Positions 43,879 through 53,051 of a DNA stretch of 64,000 nt are shown here, piece by piece; the stretch's first letter is position 1, and each line of letters starts with the position of its first letter. The notes below the pieces were generated by a model. It made no database searches and was not told where the DNA came from. It was given only the letters and a program-made list of their open reading frames with translations. The DNA lies in the NCBI GenBank assembly GCA_028283745.1, contig JAPWJZ010000010.1, positions 1 through 64,000 of the forward strand, given 5' to 3'. Made by a program: the position numbers and the translations under genes. The stretch is from Micavibrio sp. GTDB lineage: Bacteria; Pseudomonadota; Alphaproteobacteria; Micavibrionales; UBA2020.

Positions 43879-44703
43879 ATGAAAAATACATTCGTGAAAA
43901 TGCATGGTTTGGGCAACGACTTCGTCATCTTTGATGGGCGGCAGTCGCGGCTTGATATTCCGGCAAAGAAGATCATGGAAATGGGCGACCGCCGCCGTGG
44001 GGTGGGGTTCGACCAGATGGTCATCATAGATGCCCCGAAATCAACGGGTACGGATGCTTTTCTCAGAATCTATAACGCCGATGGCTCGGAAGTTGGCGCC
44101 TGTGGCAATGCCACGCGCTGCATTGCCAAGCTGCTCATGCAGGACTTGAACAAGACAGACCTCGTGCTGGAAACCAAGGCCGCCAAACTTGCCGCCACCG
44201 CGCGCAAAGACAAAATCAGCGTCGATATGGGGCTTGTTTATGTTGAGTGGAAGGACATTCCGTTAAGCCACGAAGAAGACACGCTTTCTTTGTCTGTAAC
44301 TGAAGGCGTGCTGAAGCACCCGGTCGCCGTTAACGTCGGCAACCCGCACGCGGTCTTTTTCCTGCAGCACAAGGAGCTGGAAGATGTACCGCTGGAAAAA
44401 CTTGGCCCCAAAGTTGAAAATCACTTGCTGTTCCCCGAGAAGGTGAACGTCGAAATTGCCCATGTTGAGAACCGCGCCCGCATTCGCATGCGGGTATGGG
44501 AGCGGGGCGTTGGCATTACCGAAGCCTGCGGCACCGGTGCCTGCGCGGTTGCCGTAGCTGGCGTGCGCCGCGGCCTGACGCACCGCAAAGTGACCGTTGT
44601 GCTGGACGGCGGGGAGCTGGACATTGAGTGGCGCGACAGCGATAACCATGTGGTGATGACCGGGCCGGTCAGCGAAGTATACCGAGGCGAGATAGAGTTA
44701 TGA
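43879..44703 (+). CDS. dapF: Diaminopimelate epimerase
   Basis: DapF converts LL- to meso-diaminopimelate for lysine and peptidoglycan synthesis. The 274-residue protein has both catalytic cysteines: Cys75 in GACGNATRC and Cys217 in EACGTGAC, and the start FVKMHGLGNDFV. There is no ribosome-binding site; the promoter touches the ATG, so translation is probably leaderless. Its stop overlaps the mtaB start by four bases (ATGA). Confidence 0.96.
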   Translation: MKNTFVKMHGLGNDFVIFDGRQSRLDIPAKKIMEMGDRRRGVGFDQMVIIDAPKSTGTDAFLRIYNADGSEVGACGNATRCIAKLLMQDLNKTDLVLETKAAKLAATARKDKISVDMGLVYVEWKDIPLSHEEDTLSLSVTEGVLKHPVAVNVGNPHAVFFLQHKELEDVPLEKLGPKVENHLLFPEKVNVEIAHVENRARIRMRVWERGVGITEACGTGACAVAVAGVRRGLTHRKVTVVLDGGELDIEWRDSDNHVVMTGPVSEVYRGEIEL

Positions 44704-46079
44704 CACCACACGACCCGACCGACGGCTTGCCCGCATTGAACGTGCTGGGCGCCAAAAATGACCATAACGACCACGAGCATAAAGAGCAGGTCATCGAACT
44801 GCCGGATGCCGATACCCAGCTGGCGCAGCAGGGGAAGGACGGCCCGCGCGTCGTCACCTTTGGCTGCCGCCTCAATATATATGAATCCGAGGTCATGAAG
44901 GAACACGCCGCCAAGGCGGGCTTGACGGACGCGATTATCATTAATACCTGCGCCGTAACGTCGGAGGCCGAGCGTCAGGCGCGCCAAGCCATCCGCCGCG
45001 CCCGCCGCGAAAACCCGGATGCCAAGATTATCGTCACCGGTTGCGCCGCGCAGGTGAACCCGAAGGCGTTTTCCGATATGCCGGAAGTCAATCAGGTCAT
45101 TGGCAACGACCTGAAGCTGCAGGCCGCCACATGGTCGCAGCCGCAGACGGAACGCGTCATCGTCAACGATATTATGTCCGTCAAGGAAACCGCGCGGCAC
45201 CTGATTGCGGGCTTTGAATCCCACGCGCGTGCCTTTGTGCAGGTACAAAACGGCTGCGACCACCGCTGCACCTTCTGCATCATTCCGTATGGCCGCGGCA
45301 ATTCCCGCTCCGTCCCGATGGGGGAGATTGTAGACCAGGTGCGCAAGCTGGTCTCGGGCGGTTATAACGAAGTCGTTTTGACGGGGGTTGATATTACCTC
45401 CTACGGCCCCGACCTGCCGGGCGCGCCGCGACTTGGGCAGATGGTGCGCCGCCTGCTGGCGCTGGTGCCGGAACTGAAGCGCCTGCGCCTGTCATCGCTC
45501 GATCCCGTCGAGATTGATGAAGATTTGTGGCAACTCATTGGCGATGAACCGCGCTTTATGCCGCACCTGCATATCTCCATGCAGGCAGGAGATGACATGG
45601 TGCTGAAGCGCATGAAGCGCCGCCACCTGCGCCACCATTTAAAAGAGATTTGCGACCGCGCGCGATCCTTGCGCCCCGACATTGTTTTCGGCGCGGATAT
45701 TATTGCCGGCTTCCCGACCGAGACGGACGAGATGTTTGAAAACACGCTGCGCTCCGTGACCGAATGCGACCTCACGTATCTGCATGTCTTCCCCTATAGC
45801 CCGCGCCCCGGCACGCCCGCCGCGCGCATGCCGCAGGTGGAAGGCAGCATTCGCAAGCACCGCGCCAAACTGCTGCGTGAATTGGGCGCGAAACAGGTCG
45901 AAAAGCACATCGCCACGCTGGTCGGCAAAACGCTGCCCGTCCTCGTCGAAAAAGGCAACACGGGCCGCACCGAATGGTTCAGCGAAGTGCAGGTATTGTC
46001 CGACGTCACGCTCGGCAGCCTCGTCAACGTGACGATGGAAGGCTTTGCGGACGGCAAGCTGATCGGCAAAGTGGCGTAA
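44700..46079 (+). CDS. mtaB: tRNA t6A37 methylthiotransferase MtaB
   Basis: MtaB is a radical-SAM enzyme that adds a methylthio group to t6A37 of tRNAs. The 459-residue protein has an N-terminal UPF0004 domain (GCRLNIYESEVM; NTCAV; TGCAAQ) with cluster-binding cysteines, and the radical-SAM CxxxCxxC at Cys186, 190 and 193 (GCDHRCTFC). An extended N-terminus of about 50 residues precedes the domain. It is coupled to dapF by an ATGA overlap and sits upstream of ftsY. Confidence 0.92.
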   Translation: MTPHDPTDGLPALNVLGAKNDHNDHEHKEQVIELPDADTQLAQQGKDGPRVVTFGCRLNIYESEVMKEHAAKAGLTDAIIINTCAVTSEAERQARQAIRRARRENPDAKIIVTGCAAQVNPKAFSDMPEVNQVIGNDLKLQAATWSQPQTERVIVNDIMSVKETARHLIAGFESHARAFVQVQNGCDHRCTFCIIPYGRGNSRSVPMGEIVDQVRKLVSGGYNEVVLTGVDITSYGPDLPGAPRLGQMVRRLLALVPELKRLRLSSLDPVEIDEDLWQLIGDEPRFMPHLHISMQAGDDMVLKRMKRRHLRHHLKEICDRARSLRPDIVFGADIIAGFPTETDEMFENTLRSVTECDLTYLHVFPYSPRPGTPAARMPQVEGSIRKHRAKLLRELGAKQVEKHIATLVGKTLPVLVEKGNTGRTEWFSEVQVLSDVTLGSLVNVTMEGFADGKLIGKVA

Positions 46080-46169
46080 ACGCCGCATATTCTCGTTTTT
46101 CTGGACTGTTTGCAGGGCTGGCAATCCCCTGTTTTTGGTGTATATTCGGGCGCGAAAAGGAAAATTGAC

Positions 46170-47171
46170 ATGGTCTGGTTCTTCAAGAAAAAAGATGCCG
46201 ATACCACGGTTGCAAAACCGATGGATGCCGACCGCGCCAAAAAGGGCTGGTACACGCGGCTGAAGGAAGGCCTGTTTCAAAGCTCCGCAAAAATCACCGG
46301 CGGCATCAGCGATATTTTCACCAAGCACAAACTGGACTCCTCCACCCTGCAGGAACTTGAAGACCTGCTGATTACCGCCGACCTTGGGCCTTCGACAGCG
46401 GCGAAGCTTGTCGGCGGCATTTCAAAGGAACGCTTCGGCGATGAAATTACGCCGGACCAGGTGAAGGCCGTGCTGGCGGAGGAAATTGCGAAAATTCTGC
46501 AGCCCGCCGAAAAGAACATGTTCAGCAAATACGCCAAGCCGTTCGTTATTCTGGTTGCGGGCGTGAACGGCGTCGGCAAGACGACGACGATCGGCAAGCT
46601 GGGCCACCAGTTTAAAAGCGAAGGCCGCAAGATGATGCTGGTCGCGGGGGATACCTTCCGCGCCGCCGCTGTCGAACAATTGAAAGTCTGGGCGGGCCGT
46701 ATTGACTGCCCCATCATTTCGGGCGGCGAGGGGGCTGACCCGGCGGCGCTGGTTTTTGATGCGCTGGAACAGGCGCTGCGGGAAGACGTTGACGTCGTCA
46801 TGATCGACACCGCCGGCCGCCTGCAGAACAAGGCGAACCTGATGGAGGAGCTCTCCAAAATCGTCCGCGTCATCCAGAAGAAAATCCCCGATGCGCCGCA
46901 CGCGACGCTGCTGGTGCTGGATGCGACCGTGGGGCAGAACGCGCATAGCCAGGTGGATATTTTCAAGCAAATAGTTAACATAACCGGGCTTATTGTCACA
47001 AAACTGGACGGAACAGCCAAGGGCGGGGTGCTTGTCTCGCTTGTGGAAAGGTTTGGTTTACCAGTTCATGCTATAGGTATAGGGGAAGGCGTGGATGATT
47101 TGCGGCCATTCGTCGCCGAAGATTACGCCGCAGGATTAATGGGGTTAAACTCAATTGCTCATCGGATCTAA
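46170..47171 (+). CDS. ftsY: Signal recognition particle receptor FtsY
   Basis: FtsY is the SRP receptor GTPase that delivers ribosomes to the Sec translocon. ATG at 46170 (AAGGA about eight bases before) gives 333 residues: a basic N-terminus, the helical N domain, and the G domain with GVNGVGKTTT at 131-140, DTAGR and TKLDGTAKGG. It lacks the long acidic A domain of E. coli FtsY, as is usual in alphaproteobacteria. It follows mtaB after about 90 bases. Confidence 0.96.
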   Translation: MVWFFKKKDADTTVAKPMDADRAKKGWYTRLKEGLFQSSAKITGGISDIFTKHKLDSSTLQELEDLLITADLGPSTAAKLVGGISKERFGDEITPDQVKAVLAEEIAKILQPAEKNMFSKYAKPFVILVAGVNGVGKTTTIGKLGHQFKSEGRKMMLVAGDTFRAAAVEQLKVWAGRIDCPIISGGEGADPAALVFDALEQALREDVDVVMIDTAGRLQNKANLMEELSKIVRVIQKKIPDAPHATLLVLDATVGQNAHSQVDIFKQIVNITGLIVTKLDGTAKGGVLVSLVERFGLPVHAIGIGEGVDDLRPFVAEDYAAGLMGLNSIAHRI

Positions 47172-47199
47172 ATTACCATCACCCATCAGAGACGGCCTT

Positions 47200-48681
47200 A
47201 TGACGACGCGCGGCTTCCGCGATCCGGAGAAGGCGTGGAACTGGGTGAATGAAATCTACACCGCGAACACCAATTACCTGCGCGCCGCTTTCGAGCTGTT
47301 TGGCCGCGGCAAAATGGATGAAACGCGCATTCGCGCCAATTACCCGTACATCTCCATCACCACCACCAAGGGGCCGAGCGTTGATAACCGCCTGTCCTAC
47401 GGCTTTATCTGGCGCCCCGGCACCTACAGCACCACGCTGACGCGCCCTGACCTGTACAAGCAATATTACCTTGAGCAATTCACGCTGCTGCTCACCAACC
47501 ACCCGCAGTCGGAACTTGAAGTCGGCGTATCCGAACTGCCGATCCCGCTGCACTTCGCCCTCGGTGATAAATTCCACCTCGAGCGTGATTTGACGGCGGA
47601 GCATATTGCCGAACTGCCGCTTATTTTCGACCAGCCTGATTTGGCGACGATGGATGATACCATCCCCAACGGCACGCACATGGTGCGCCCCGGCGAACCC
47701 GCCCCGCTGGCGCTGTTTACCGCGCAGCGCGTTGACCTGTCGTTGCAGCGCCTGAAGCACTATACGGGCACCTCGGCCGAACACTTCCAGAAGTTCGTGC
47801 TGTTCACCAACTACCAGTTTTACGTGGATGAATTCATCCGCGATTCCCATGCCCTGCTGGCAAAGCAGGACGGCAAGACGGCGGCAGCGGATGATTATTG
47901 CGCCTTCGTCGAACCCGGCAACGTGATTACCTACAACCAGAACATGCCGGAAGTCACGGGCGAGGCACAAGGCCAGAAGCCGCCGCGCCTGCCGCAGATG
48001 CCGGCGTACCATTTAAAACGGAAAGACGGCACGGGCATTACGCTCATCAACATCGGCGTCGGCCCGTCCAACGCGAAAACGATTACCGACCACGTGGCCG
48101 TGCTGCGCTCCCACACCTGGCTGATGCTGGGCCACTGCGCGGGCCTGCGCAACTCGCAAAAACTTGGCGACTATGTTCTGTCGCACGGTTATGTGCGCGA
48201 TGACGGCGTGCTGGATGATGCCGTGCCGATTTGGGTGCCCATCCCCGCGCTGTCAGAAGTGCAGGTCGCGCTGGAGCAGGCGGTGGCGGATGTCACCGGC
48301 TTCAAAGGCTATGACCTGAAAAAAATTATGCGCACCGGCACCGTTGCCACGGTCAGCGACCGCAACTGGGAACTGTGGGAACAATCCGTTCCCGTGCAGC
48401 GCCTCAGCCAGTGCCGCGCCGTCGCGCTCGACATGGAATCCGCGACTATCTGCACCAACGGTTTCCGCTTCCGCGTACCTTACGGCACGCTGCTTTGCGT
48501 ATCCGACAAGCCCTTGCACGGTCAACTGAAGCTGCCCGGCATGGCGGATACCTTCTACCGCGAACGCGTCGACCAGCACTTGAAGATCGGCGTGCTGACG
48601 ATGGAAAAAATCCGCGCCATGGGCCCCGGCCGCATGCACAGCCGCAAACTGCGCAGCTTTACCGAGGTCGCGTTTCTTTAA
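47200..48681 (+). CDS. amn: AMP nucleosidase
   Basis: Amn cleaves AMP to adenine and ribose 5-phosphate. The 493-residue protein has the N-terminal AMP-nucleosidase domain and a C-terminal phosphorylase-like domain (NIGVGPSNAKTITDH, AVALDMESATI, SDKPLHGQLK), with the family end GPGRMHSRKLRSF. Length is close to the E. coli enzyme (484). ATG at 47200 is preferred to an in-frame TTG at 47155 that overlaps the ftsY end; the ribosome-binding site is weak either way. A terminator follows. Confidence 0.92.
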   Translation: MTTRGFRDPEKAWNWVNEIYTANTNYLRAAFELFGRGKMDETRIRANYPYISITTTKGPSVDNRLSYGFIWRPGTYSTTLTRPDLYKQYYLEQFTLLLTNHPQSELEVGVSELPIPLHFALGDKFHLERDLTAEHIAELPLIFDQPDLATMDDTIPNGTHMVRPGEPAPLALFTAQRVDLSLQRLKHYTGTSAEHFQKFVLFTNYQFYVDEFIRDSHALLAKQDGKTAAADDYCAFVEPGNVITYNQNMPEVTGEAQGQKPPRLPQMPAYHLKRKDGTGITLINIGVGPSNAKTITDHVAVLRSHTWLMLGHCAGLRNSQKLGDYVLSHGYVRDDGVLDDAVPIWVPIPALSEVQVALEQAVADVTGFKGYDLKKIMRTGTVATVSDRNWELWEQSVPVQRLSQCRAVALDMESATICTNGFRFRVPYGTLLCVSDKPLHGQLKLPGMADTFYRERVDQHLKIGVLTMEKIRAMGPGRMHSRKLRSFTEVAFL

Positions 48682-48696
48682 TCAATCGCGTTTGAA

Positions 48697-48745
48697 AATT
48701 AAGGAAGATCCCTCACAGCATGAAGGATCTTCCTTTTTTAATTTT
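48697..48745. terminator. Terminator between amn and the MFS gene
   Basis: AAGGAAGATCC (48701-48711) and GGATCTTCCTT (48725-48735) form a perfect 11-bp stem with T-run to the right and A-rich DNA to the left; serves both convergent genes. Confidence 0.93.
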
Positions 48746-48753
48746 TCAGCTTG

Positions 48754-50427
48754 TTAATGCGCCGGTTCTTCCGGTTTTGGCGCGGGGGCGACATTGACGA
48801 TAAAGAAGGCGAGCGTGGCGGCGCAGAAGGCGACCCAGCCGAGAGCGTAGAAGCAGTCGATGAAGGCCAGCATGTGCGACTGGTCCTGCACCATCTGGTA
48901 TATCTGGCCTTTTGCCATGGCATCCGCCGTGCCTTGCGGCGCGCCGTTCATGGCGAAGGTTTGCGACATGGATGTAATGGCGCTTTGCGTTGCGGGGTCG
49001 GTGTTGTTGATGGTTTCCACCAATACGCTCTGGTGGTATTGCGCGCGCCGCGCCAGCATTGTTGTGACAAAGGCAATGCCAAAGCTGCCGCCCTGGTTGC
49101 GGAACAGGTTTGTCAGGCTGGAAGCCTTGTTATTCTTGTTCTTCGGCAGGCGCGAATAAGCCACCTGACTGACAGGCACGAACAGGAAGGCCAAACCGAA
49201 GCCCTGCAGGGCGCGCGCCCATGCTTCGTGCTTGTAATCCGTCAGGGTATCGAATGTGCTGAAATACCACATTGCGCAGCCAAGCACCGTCAGGCCAAAG
49301 CCGATCATGCGCTTCGCGCCAATCTTTGGCAGCAGCCGCACCACGAAAGGCGCCAGCACGACGATGACGAAAGCGCCGGGGCCGAGGACAAGACCTGCAT
49401 CCGTCGCCGTATAACCCATCAGTGATTGCAGCATTTGCGGGATCATGACGGTAGAGCCGAATAATACGAAGCCAAAAACAAAGTAAAGGATGTTGGCGAT
49501 GGCAAAGTTGCGCTCCTTTAGCAGCCGCACTTCCACCACAGGGTCGGGGTGGCGCAATTCCCACCACAGTGCTGTCAGCAATGAAATCATGGCAACGCCG
49601 AAGAAGACGCAAATGAAGGTGCTGTCAAACCACTCCTCGCGCTCCCCGCGGTCCAGCACAACTTCAAGAAAGGCGAAGCCGAGCGCGACAAGAAAAATGC
49701 CGAATCCGTCTATGCGCAACTTGCCCGCGCTGCGTGCCTCGCTGACTTCTTTCTTGAAGGCGTCGGAATCATGCACCAGACGGTTTGATAGAAACAGCGA
49801 GATAAGGCCGATGGGAATGTTGATAAGAAACACCCAGCGCCAGCTGAAACTATCGGTAATCCAGCCGCCCAGCGGCGGGCCGAGGGCAGGGGCCGTCACA
49901 ATGGCCATGGAATACAGCGCGAAGGCGGCCGCGCGCTTATGCGGCGGAAACGTATCCACCAGTATCGCCTGCTCGACCGGCGCAAGGCCGCCGCCGCCAA
50001 TGCCCTGCAATACGCGGAAGAAAATAAGCATGCCAAGGTTCGGCGCCATGCCGCACAGGGCGGAGCTGAGGGTAAACAGCGCCACGCAAATCATGTAATA
50101 GCGCTTGCGCCCGAACACGCGCGACAGCCATGCGGAAAGCGGCAGCACCACTGCGTTGGCGACAAGGTAGCTGGTTAATACCCATGTTGCTTCATCGTAG
50201 CTGCACGCAAGCCCGCCCGCGATGTGGGGCAGGGAAACGTTGGCGATTGCGGTATCCAGCAGTTCCATGAAAGTTGCCAGCGTCACTGTAATGGCAATCA
50301 GCCACGGGTTCACGGCATCGCGGTTTGCCGCGCCGCCGATGGGGGGTAATGTTGTTGAATTTTGCGCAAGGTTCGCCGCCCCGGGCGTAGCCATGCCTTC
50401 GGCGACCGCGGCATTTTGCCCCGTCAT
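48754..50427 (-). CDS. MFS multidrug efflux transporter, DHA2 (EmrB/QacA) family
   Basis: A 557-residue inner-membrane proton antiporter with 14 predicted helices. The DHA2 motif LDTAIANVSLPHIAG lies in helix 1, and LSRVFGRKRYY is the loop 2-3 motif A. The AGGA site lies six bases before the ATG. It is the last gene of an operon with an HxlR regulator and a thioesterase, which suggests export of a toxic organic compound under regulator control. No EmrA-type partner is adjacent. Confidence 0.9.
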   Translation of the reverse strand: MTGQNAAVAEGMATPGAANLAQNSTTLPPIGGAANRDAVNPWLIAITVTLATFMELLDTAIANVSLPHIAGGLACSYDEATWVLTSYLVANAVVLPLSAWLSRVFGRKRYYMICVALFTLSSALCGMAPNLGMLIFFRVLQGIGGGGLAPVEQAILVDTFPPHKRAAAFALYSMAIVTAPALGPPLGGWITDSFSWRWVFLINIPIGLISLFLSNRLVHDSDAFKKEVSEARSAGKLRIDGFGIFLVALGFAFLEVVLDRGEREEWFDSTFICVFFGVAMISLLTALWWELRHPDPVVEVRLLKERNFAIANILYFVFGFVLFGSTVMIPQMLQSLMGYTATDAGLVLGPGAFVIVVLAPFVVRLLPKIGAKRMIGFGLTVLGCAMWYFSTFDTLTDYKHEAWARALQGFGLAFLFVPVSQVAYSRLPKNKNNKASSLTNLFRNQGGSFGIAFVTTMLARRAQYHQSVLVETINNTDPATQSAITSMSQTFAMNGAPQGTADAMAKGQIYQMVQDQSHMLAFIDCFYALGWVAFCAATLAFFIVNVAPAPKPEEPAH

Positions 50428-50462
50428 GCTGGTTCCTGAAAAGTTGTGTTGGCGTTAAAGGG

Positions 50463-50957
50463 TTATTTTGCGTCCATGATGAGGCAGGTTTCCGACCCGT
50501 GGGCGAGGATTTTTCCCGCAGCATCCGTCATGCGCGCTTCGGTCGTGACAATGCGGCTACCCGCATGCACAACATATCCTTCGCAGCGGATAAGCCCTGT
50601 ATGCGGCATAACGGCGCGGGTAAAGTTCAGTTTCATTTCAATGGTGGTATAGGCCTGCCCAACCTTCAATTTGGTATGCGTGGCGCAGCCCATGGCGGAA
50701 TCAATCAGCGTTGCAATCCAGCCGCCATGCACGGTGCCAAGCGGGTTAAGGAATCGGTCGGACGGCATGCCTTCAAACACCACGCGGCCATCCTGCACAT
50801 CTGCCAGCGTAAAGTTGGCGGTTTCTGCAATGGGCGGTGGCGGCAGTTTGCCGTTCATCATCGCCTGCATGACTTCAAGGCCGGTCAGGTTTGCTATATC
50901 CTCGCGCTTCAGCGTTGCGGCGGGCAGGGCGGCGGGCTTTGTCAGCGCGGCGGTCAT
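50463..50957 (-). CDS. PaaI-like hotdog thioesterase
   Basis: A 164-residue single hotdog-fold protein with the family signature VHGGWIATLIDSAMG (His and Asp of the active site) around residue 76-90, and FTRAVMPHTGLIRCEGYVV. It should hydrolyse an acyl- or aryl-CoA thioester; substrate unknown. Its ATG overlaps the regulator stop by four bases (ATGA), and the MFS transporter follows after 35 bases. Possible role: detoxifying a CoA-linked aromatic (inference). Confidence 0.88.
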   Translation of the reverse strand: MTAALTKPAALPAATLKREDIANLTGLEVMQAMMNGKLPPPPIAETANFTLADVQDGRVVFEGMPSDRFLNPLGTVHGGWIATLIDSAMGCATHTKLKVGQAYTTIEMKLNFTRAVMPHTGLIRCEGYVVHAGSRIVTTEARMTDAAGKILAHGSETCLIMDAK

Positions 50958-51487
50958 TGCTGTTTCCCCGTATTGCTTTCCGCGTTTCTTTCGGCGGTTT
51001 TTTTGGCGCGGAAGGCGAGACGTTCGTGCGTGTTTTCCGTCGCGCCCGGGCCGGCGACAATTTTAACCGAACGGGAATTGATGGGCTTCAGCGTTTTCGG
51101 GTTATAAAGTTCCGGCTCAAAAATCTCCCCGCTCTCGCGGTCGCTCAGCAGAATGGGCTGTTCATTTTTGTCGAACACATGGCGGTTGCCCCATGAGACA
51201 AGCGTGAGCAGCACGGAATAAAAATCCGTCCCCTTCGGTGTTAAAATATATTCATGCCGCAGCGGCTTGGCGCTGTAGGGGCGTTTTTCCATGAGGCCAT
51301 TTTCAACCAGGGTCGCCAGCCGCTTCGTCAGCATATTGGGCGCAATGCCAAGGCTGGTTTCAAACTCATCAAACCGCGTCATGCCGTGGAAGGCATCGCG
51401 CAGTAATAGAATGCTCCACCATTCCCCGATTTCTTCAAGGCTGCGGGCAATAGGGCAGTTCATTTGGCTATAACTTTTGCGTTTCAT
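50954..51487 (-). CDS. HxlR-family transcriptional regulator
   Basis: A 177-residue winged-helix regulator. The domain begins with CPIARSLEEIGEWWSILLLRDA, the HxlR hallmark, with conserved Cys11, which in YodB/HypR-type members senses electrophiles or oxidants. The C-terminal region after about residue 120 is polar. It is the first gene of the operon with the thioesterase and the MFS transporter. A strong palindrome lies 25-60 bases upstream, suggesting autorepression relieved by a toxic compound. Confidence 0.92.
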   Translation of the reverse strand: MKRKSYSQMNCPIARSLEEIGEWWSILLLRDAFHGMTRFDEFETSLGIAPNMLTKRLATLVENGLMEKRPYSAKPLRHEYILTPKGTDFYSVLLTLVSWGNRHVFDKNEQPILLSDRESGEIFEPELYNPKTLKPINSRSVKIVAGPGATENTHERLAFRAKKTAERNAESNTGKQQ

Positions 51488-51511
51488 GCAGGTAGACTCC
51501 AGCTTACTATT

Positions 51512-51549
51512 TATATGATAGCTTAGTTACTATCATATAGCAAGTAACT
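51512..51549 (-). promoter_or_regulatory. Palindromic operator of the HxlR operon
   Basis: TATATGATAG (51512-51521) and CTATCATATA (51530-51539) are perfect 10-bp inverted repeats with an 8-base spacer. A second pair, AGTTACT (51526-51532) and AGTAACT (51543-51549), overlaps it. The layout resembles binding sites of HxlR-type repressors such as YodB. Confidence 0.7.
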
Positions 51550-51574
51550 TTCGGAGCTGCAAAACGCGGGCGCT

Positions 51575-52282
51575 TTAAGCCGCGAGCTTCATTGCAATTT
51601 TAAGCGCGGGTTTTGGCGCGGTTCTTAATGCGGCCACATAAGGTGCAAACCGTTCTTCGTGAAGCTGGCGGATTTGCGGCGCGAGTGACAGCATTTCGGC
51701 CAGCTTGGTTTCATGCCGCGCTTCGGCATATTCCTGCGGTGTCAGCAGGCCGTGGCGGGTATTGGCTTTCACGCCGGTATCTGCGCCGTGTTCGATCAGC
51801 TGTTCCACGGTTTCAAAATCGCGGCGCTCGATTGCGAGGTGCAGGGCGGTGGCGGTATGGCCTTTGCCGTCTGTAACCGCCAGTGCATCCAGTGCGGGTT
51901 TGTGCCCCAACGTGTAATCAATAAAGGTGCGGTCGCCGTAATTGACCGCAAACAGGAAGGGCGACCAGCCGTTGCCGTAGTCTTCATTCTTTTCCGCGCC
52001 CATGCCGCAAAGCTGCACGAAGGACTGGAAGCTTAAACTATCCTGCGCGAAGCGGAGCGGGGAGAAACCGGTTTCAGCTTCCCGCCAGTTCTGCCAGTCG
52101 TTCTTGTAGCGCGCGGCGATGGTAATGACCTCGCCGATTTGTTCTTTCATGATGGCTTTGAAAAAATCGCGCTGCGCTTCTTCCGGCGAGGAATGATGTG
52201 CTTTATGCGCCGCATCGTTGAAGGGGGAACCAAGGTGAACAATCTGGTCAATCAGCCAATCGACAGTTTGCGCGGCGGCCAT
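51575..52282 (-). CDS. Ankyrin-repeat protein, 235 aa
   Basis: A soluble protein with ankyrin-type units: GNGWSPFLFAVNYGDRTFIDYTL, then TATALHLAIERRDFETVEQLIEHGADTGVKA and a further TPQEYAEARHETKLAEML. The N-terminal part (FFKAIMKEQIGEVITIAARYK) also fits the repeat. No signal peptide. AGGAG lies nine bases before the ATG. It is one of four ankyrin genes in the window; the target is unknown. Confidence 0.82.
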   Translation of the reverse strand: MAAAQTVDWLIDQIVHLGSPFNDAAHKAHHSSPEEAQRDFFKAIMKEQIGEVITIAARYKNDWQNWREAETGFSPLRFAQDSLSFQSFVQLCGMGAEKNEDYGNGWSPFLFAVNYGDRTFIDYTLGHKPALDALAVTDGKGHTATALHLAIERRDFETVEQLIEHGADTGVKANTRHGLLTPQEYAEARHETKLAEMLSLAPQIRQLHEERFAPYVAALRTAPKPALKIAMKLAA

Positions 52283-52383
52283 CAGCGACGTCTCCTGAAA
52301 AGAGGTGGCGTTATTGTACCGCTATGATACCGAGAAGTGTTGATTATGTCAAAAAATGGCAAATAGCCCAGCAGATTCAAGGC

Positions 52384-52413
52384 AAAAAAAGACCTTCCGT
52401 TTCACGGAAGGCC
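52384..52413 (-). terminator. Terminator of the 52436 gene
   Basis: On the minus strand GGCCTTCCGT and ACGGAAGGTC pair (one mismatch) around a three-base loop and are followed by T7. Confidence 0.85.
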
Positions 52414-52435
52414 CTGACTCAGAGTGGGATTAACT

Positions 52436-52714
52436 TTATGCCGTAACGTCCAGCAGCGAACCCCTGCGGAGGTCGTTGTTGCTGTTGGCGGTTTGCGTAT
52501 TATCCTGGCGGCGTTGCGCGGTGAGATCCTGACGGCGCTGTTCATCCTGCGATTGCAGGCTGCGCTGGTCGGCGCTTTGGGAATCTGCGGCGGGTGCGTT
52601 GCGGGGCTGCGTTTGCTCGTTACGCGCACGCACTTCCTGTTGGGCAGCTGAATTGTTATTCACCTGCTGGAACTGGATGTTAGGCGACGGTCCCTGTCCA
52701 ACTGAATTGACCAC
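52436..52714 (-). CDS. Gln/Asn/Arg-rich low-complexity protein, 92 aa
   Basis: Start GTG at 52714 with AAGGAG eight bases before it. The chain is disordered: rich in Gln, Asn, Ser and Arg, with almost no hydrophobic residues (AQQEVRARNEQTQPRN). No signal, membrane or recognised domain. The strong start site and own terminator suggest it is expressed. Function unknown. Confidence 0.65.
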   Translation of the reverse strand: MVNSVGQGPSPNIQFQQVNNNSAAQQEVRARNEQTQPRNAPAADSQSADQRSLQSQDEQRRQDLTAQRRQDNTQTANSNNDLRRGSLLDVTA

Positions 52715-52871
52715 GACGAAGACTCCTTAAAAGTACATTGACCCAATATCATCATATCAAGCATGCGTTAACATTATATTAACCAAGAAAGGGATGGGGC
52801 GCACTAAATGATGATTATTTTTTTACAAGGAATCGCCCCAAATGCGCGCTTGTTCATAAATTATACATGAC

Positions 52872-52905
52872 ACCGTCATATAATAAGCTATTGATATACC
52901 GTCAT
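52872..52905 (+). promoter_or_regulatory. Direct repeats and -10 box upstream of the DUF2336-like gene
   Basis: ACCGTCAT occurs at 52872-52879 and 52898-52905, 26 bases apart, with a TATAAT at 52879-52884 joined to the first copy. No clear -35 lies at the usual spacing. The repeats may bind a regulator. The rest of the 337-base gap 52715-53051 holds no gene. Confidence 0.35.
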
Positions 52906-53051
52906 TTACGGAGCTTTAACGAGTAGTTAACATAAAGAAGTTACAATACAAGAACGTGAATGTGGTGAACTTTTGTACTTTAAGTGTCTTCGCAATTTGA
53001 GGCTTCGGGAGGCTTCAGGGGAATTGGGGGGATATGAACAGGGGGGACTGG

